Source of the DNA: Streptomyces roseoverticillatus
GTDB lineage: Bacteria > Actinomycetota > Actinomycetes > Streptomycetales > Streptomycetaceae
Length of the DNA: 64,000 bases
Assembly (NCBI RefSeq): GCF_000719265.1
Contig: NZ_JOFL01000025.1
Location: 1-64,000 of the forward strand
Direction of reading: 5' to 3'
Below the pieces are notes generated by a model that saw only the letters and a list, made by a program, of their open reading frames with translations, was not told the origin of the DNA and ran no database searches. The position numbers and the translations under genes were made by a program. Below, one piece after another: positions 62,505-64,000 of this stretch. The first letter of the stretch is position 1. Every line of letters starts with the position of its first letter.

Positions 62505-62946
62505 ATGACCCTCGAACCCGGCGAGAGCCCCGGATTCCTGCTCTGGCATGCCACGCTGCGCTGGCAACGCGACGTCGCCGCGGTCCTCGGCCCCCTCGGC
62601 CTCACCCACGTCCAGTTCGTCCTGCTCGCCTGCACCTGGTGGCTGAACACGCACGATGAGCAGCCCAACCAGCTGGCCCTGGCCCGCCAGGCCGGCACGG
62701 ACGTCAAGATGACCTCGCAGGTCCTACGCGCTCTGGAAGCCAAGGGCTTGATCGAGCGCAAGACCGACCCCGCTGACACGCGCGCCAAACGGCTGCACGT
62801 GACCAGCACCGGCGCCGAGCTGGCTCCCCGGTGCGATCGCCGCCGTCGAGCAAGTCGACGCACGCTTCTTCGAACCGGTGGTACGCGACGACGCAGTGGC
62901 CTTGCTCGGCCGCTTGGCCCGTCCCCCCATCGCAAGAGACACGTGA
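62505..62946 (+). pseudogene. MarR-family regulator with a single-base frameshift
   Basis: From the ATG at 62505 the frame reads GFLLWHATLRWQRDVAAVLG, THVQFVLLACTWWL, LALARQAGTDVKMTSQVLRA (HTH) and KGLIERKTDPADTRAKRLHV (wing), then TSTGAELAPR. At ~62827 an extra C changes the frame. The next frame continues AIAAVEQVDARFFEPVVRDD and AVALLGRLARPPIARDT to TGA at 62946, the dimerisation helix of the same protein. Without that C in a run of four, the gene would be intact (~146 residues). The ATG overlaps by one base a stop that ends an unrecognised upstream tail (VTADWPVTVAALVKAAQY). Confidence 0.8.
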
Positions 62947-63743
62947 TCATCCTCGGTCCCGGGCCCTGAAACGACGGCAACAGATCCCGGGCAGGCCCGC
63001 CAGATCACGCCCTCGTGTCCGACGGGTCCCGTGACCGGCTGCCGTCTACGCCGTTCCGCCGCTCGCGGGCAGGATGATCCATCCGATGCAGAGTGGGCTC
63101 AGGTCAAGCAGCAATTCTCTCCCGCCGACAGACTGGCCTCCTAAGGCGTGTCCGATGGGTCGTGGGGCTACTGAGCGGCAGGCCGCATGGACCCGCGTGG
63201 CCTTACCCGGCCAAGGCGAGTGCGGCGGGACCAGGTCCTGCCGCACTCGCTCCTCGACTTCGGCCCCACCAACCCTGTGGCCGGGCGGACGGCACCCTCT
63301 ACCGGTTGGACACCGGCACCCTGCCCGTCCTCGGCACCGAGCACGGACGGTCGGTGATCACCAGCCGGAACGTTCCGCTCTGATCGGGTGTCGATCGTTT
63401 GTTGAACGCCGGTTCCTAGGACCTGTCCGAGGGGTCGGGCGACGTACCTACCCGCCGACCCGTCTGCCTCGGTCGGCGGTGCCCGGGTGGCGGCCGAGCC
63501 ACTCCGTACCCCTTCTCCCGGCCGCTCCACGGCCCTTCGATCCAACGGGGCCGCCGATGCCGGGTCGGCAGGAGCTTTTCTGAAGCGGCGACGGCCCTGC
63601 GCGGAGGACCGGTCGGGCGGAGGCCATGCGTGGACAATGCGCATTTCACCCGATGAGCTGACCGGTGGGCCCATGCCGGTATCCGGGACCGTGCCGGTGG
63701 CTAGCTTCGGCGGAGACACGTCACCTCACGCTGAAGGAGTGTC
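62947..63743. other. Long interval without a recognised gene
   Basis: About 800 bases. A frame ending at 63383 (DGTLYRLDTGTLPVLGTEHG) is protein-like but short and unnamed. The last ~80 bases should hold the promoter of the gene at 63744. Confidence 0.3.
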
Positions 63744-64000
63744 ATGAGCCTGTTGCCGTTTTCGTCCCGCGCAGATGACCGTTTACGGTCGGAGCCGCCG
63801 TCCTTGTCCCGTCGCGGCAGATCAGTCCGTGCGGTGGCCGGGATCCTGTTCCTGACAGGGAGCTTGCTGCCGATGGCCACGGCAGCTCCCGCCCACGCCG
63901 CCGGCCGGCAGGAGTGGGGGCACGGGCGCTGGCTGTGGACCGTTCCCGACGGCATCACCTCGATCACCGTCTCCATGTGGGGCGGCGGGGGCGGCGGCGG
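63744..64000 (+). CDS. Secreted glycine-rich protein, partial (runs off the window)
   Basis: The ATG at 63744 follows AAGGAG. The signal peptide has a long basic n-region (RSEPPSLSRRGRSVRAVAGI), a hydrophobic core ILFLTGSLLPMATAAPAHAA and cleavage after AHA. The mature start is GRQEWGHGRWLWTVPDGITS, ITVSMWGGGGGGG, the W-x-V-P-x-G-I/V-T-x-I/V-T-V-x-x-W-G-(G)n opening of a glycine-rich secreted repeat family in actinobacteria. The rest is beyond position 64000. Confidence 0.8.
   Translation, partial: MSLLPFSSRADDRLRSEPPSLSRRGRSVRAVAGILFLTGSLLPMATAAPAHAAGRQEWGHGRWLWTVPDGITSITVSMWGGGGGG

Noticed and set aside
1..64000. CRISPR arrays, rRNA and tRNA genes
   Set aside because: No regularly spaced repeats and no tRNA-like cloverleaf or rRNA sequence was seen by eye.

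Overview
This is high-GC actinobacterial DNA, almost certainly Streptomyces. The codon third positions are strongly G/C, GTG starts and ATGA/GTGA overlaps are common, and the families present (XRE plus ImmA/IrrE plus DUF6545 membrane protein, DUF6083, GerW, helicase-associated repeats, SUKH-3) are typical of that genus. The density of insertion sequences, relic genes and DNA-handling genes points to a chromosome arm or a large linear plasmid. I saw no rRNA, tRNA or CRISPR array.

Layout. (1) 1-8.9 kb: a leftward gene cluster of small-molecule enzymes. From its promoter end it runs: divergent 3-keto-5-aminohexanoate-cleavage (BKACE) enzyme, HAD hydrolase, F5/8C-like protein, cupin, class III aminotransferase, ATP-grasp ligase, Ldh-type dehydrogenase, VOC protein, a decayed methyltransferase, a 54-residue membrane peptide and a truncated flavoprotein. 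It has no PKS or NRPS. (2) 9.3-13.6 kb: an XRE regulator with AGTTGA-type operators, an ImmA/IrrE metalloprotease, a DUF6545 membrane protein and a beta-lactamase-fold hydrolase. (3) 13.5-29.3 kb: a DNA-processing island. It has a DUF6083-SLOG-RecD2 operon, XRE and winged-helix regulators with repeat operators, a Cas4/AddB-type PD-(D/E)XK nuclease coupled to an SF1 helicase, a coiled-coil protein, and divergent sbcD-sbcC. (4) 29.3-33.2 kb: a Tn5053/Tn7-like transposon core (DDE transposase, AAA+ ATPase) with a third gene that looks like a Walker-less relative of the ATPase. A second, deleted copy of its right part lies at 42.7-43.9 kb. (5) 33.2-46.2 kb: accessory DNA. It holds an 821-residue protein with a possible nuclease core, duplicated helicase-associated fragments, CoiA and UvrA relics, two secreted proteins, a SUKH-3 immunity protein, an ISL3 transposase, and a ThiF (E1-like)-DUF6527 pair left from a bacterial ubiquitin-like conjugation locus. 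(6) 46.2-64 kb: a mix of ordinary genes (histidine phosphatase, GerW, lipoproteins, flavodoxin-fold reductase, esterase) and decayed IS630, serine recombinase, transposase, Fic, MarR and expansin genes, plus an intact IS110.

How the parts fit. The leftward cluster reads as one transcription unit that could build an amide- or amino-acid-derived metabolite. In the DNA island, the nuclease-helicase pair and SbcCD together resemble a Dna2 plus Mre11-Rad50 end-resection set and may act in element maintenance or defence. Many of the broken genes differ from an intact reading by one base in a C or G run. That may be real decay or base-calling error and should be kept in mind throughout.
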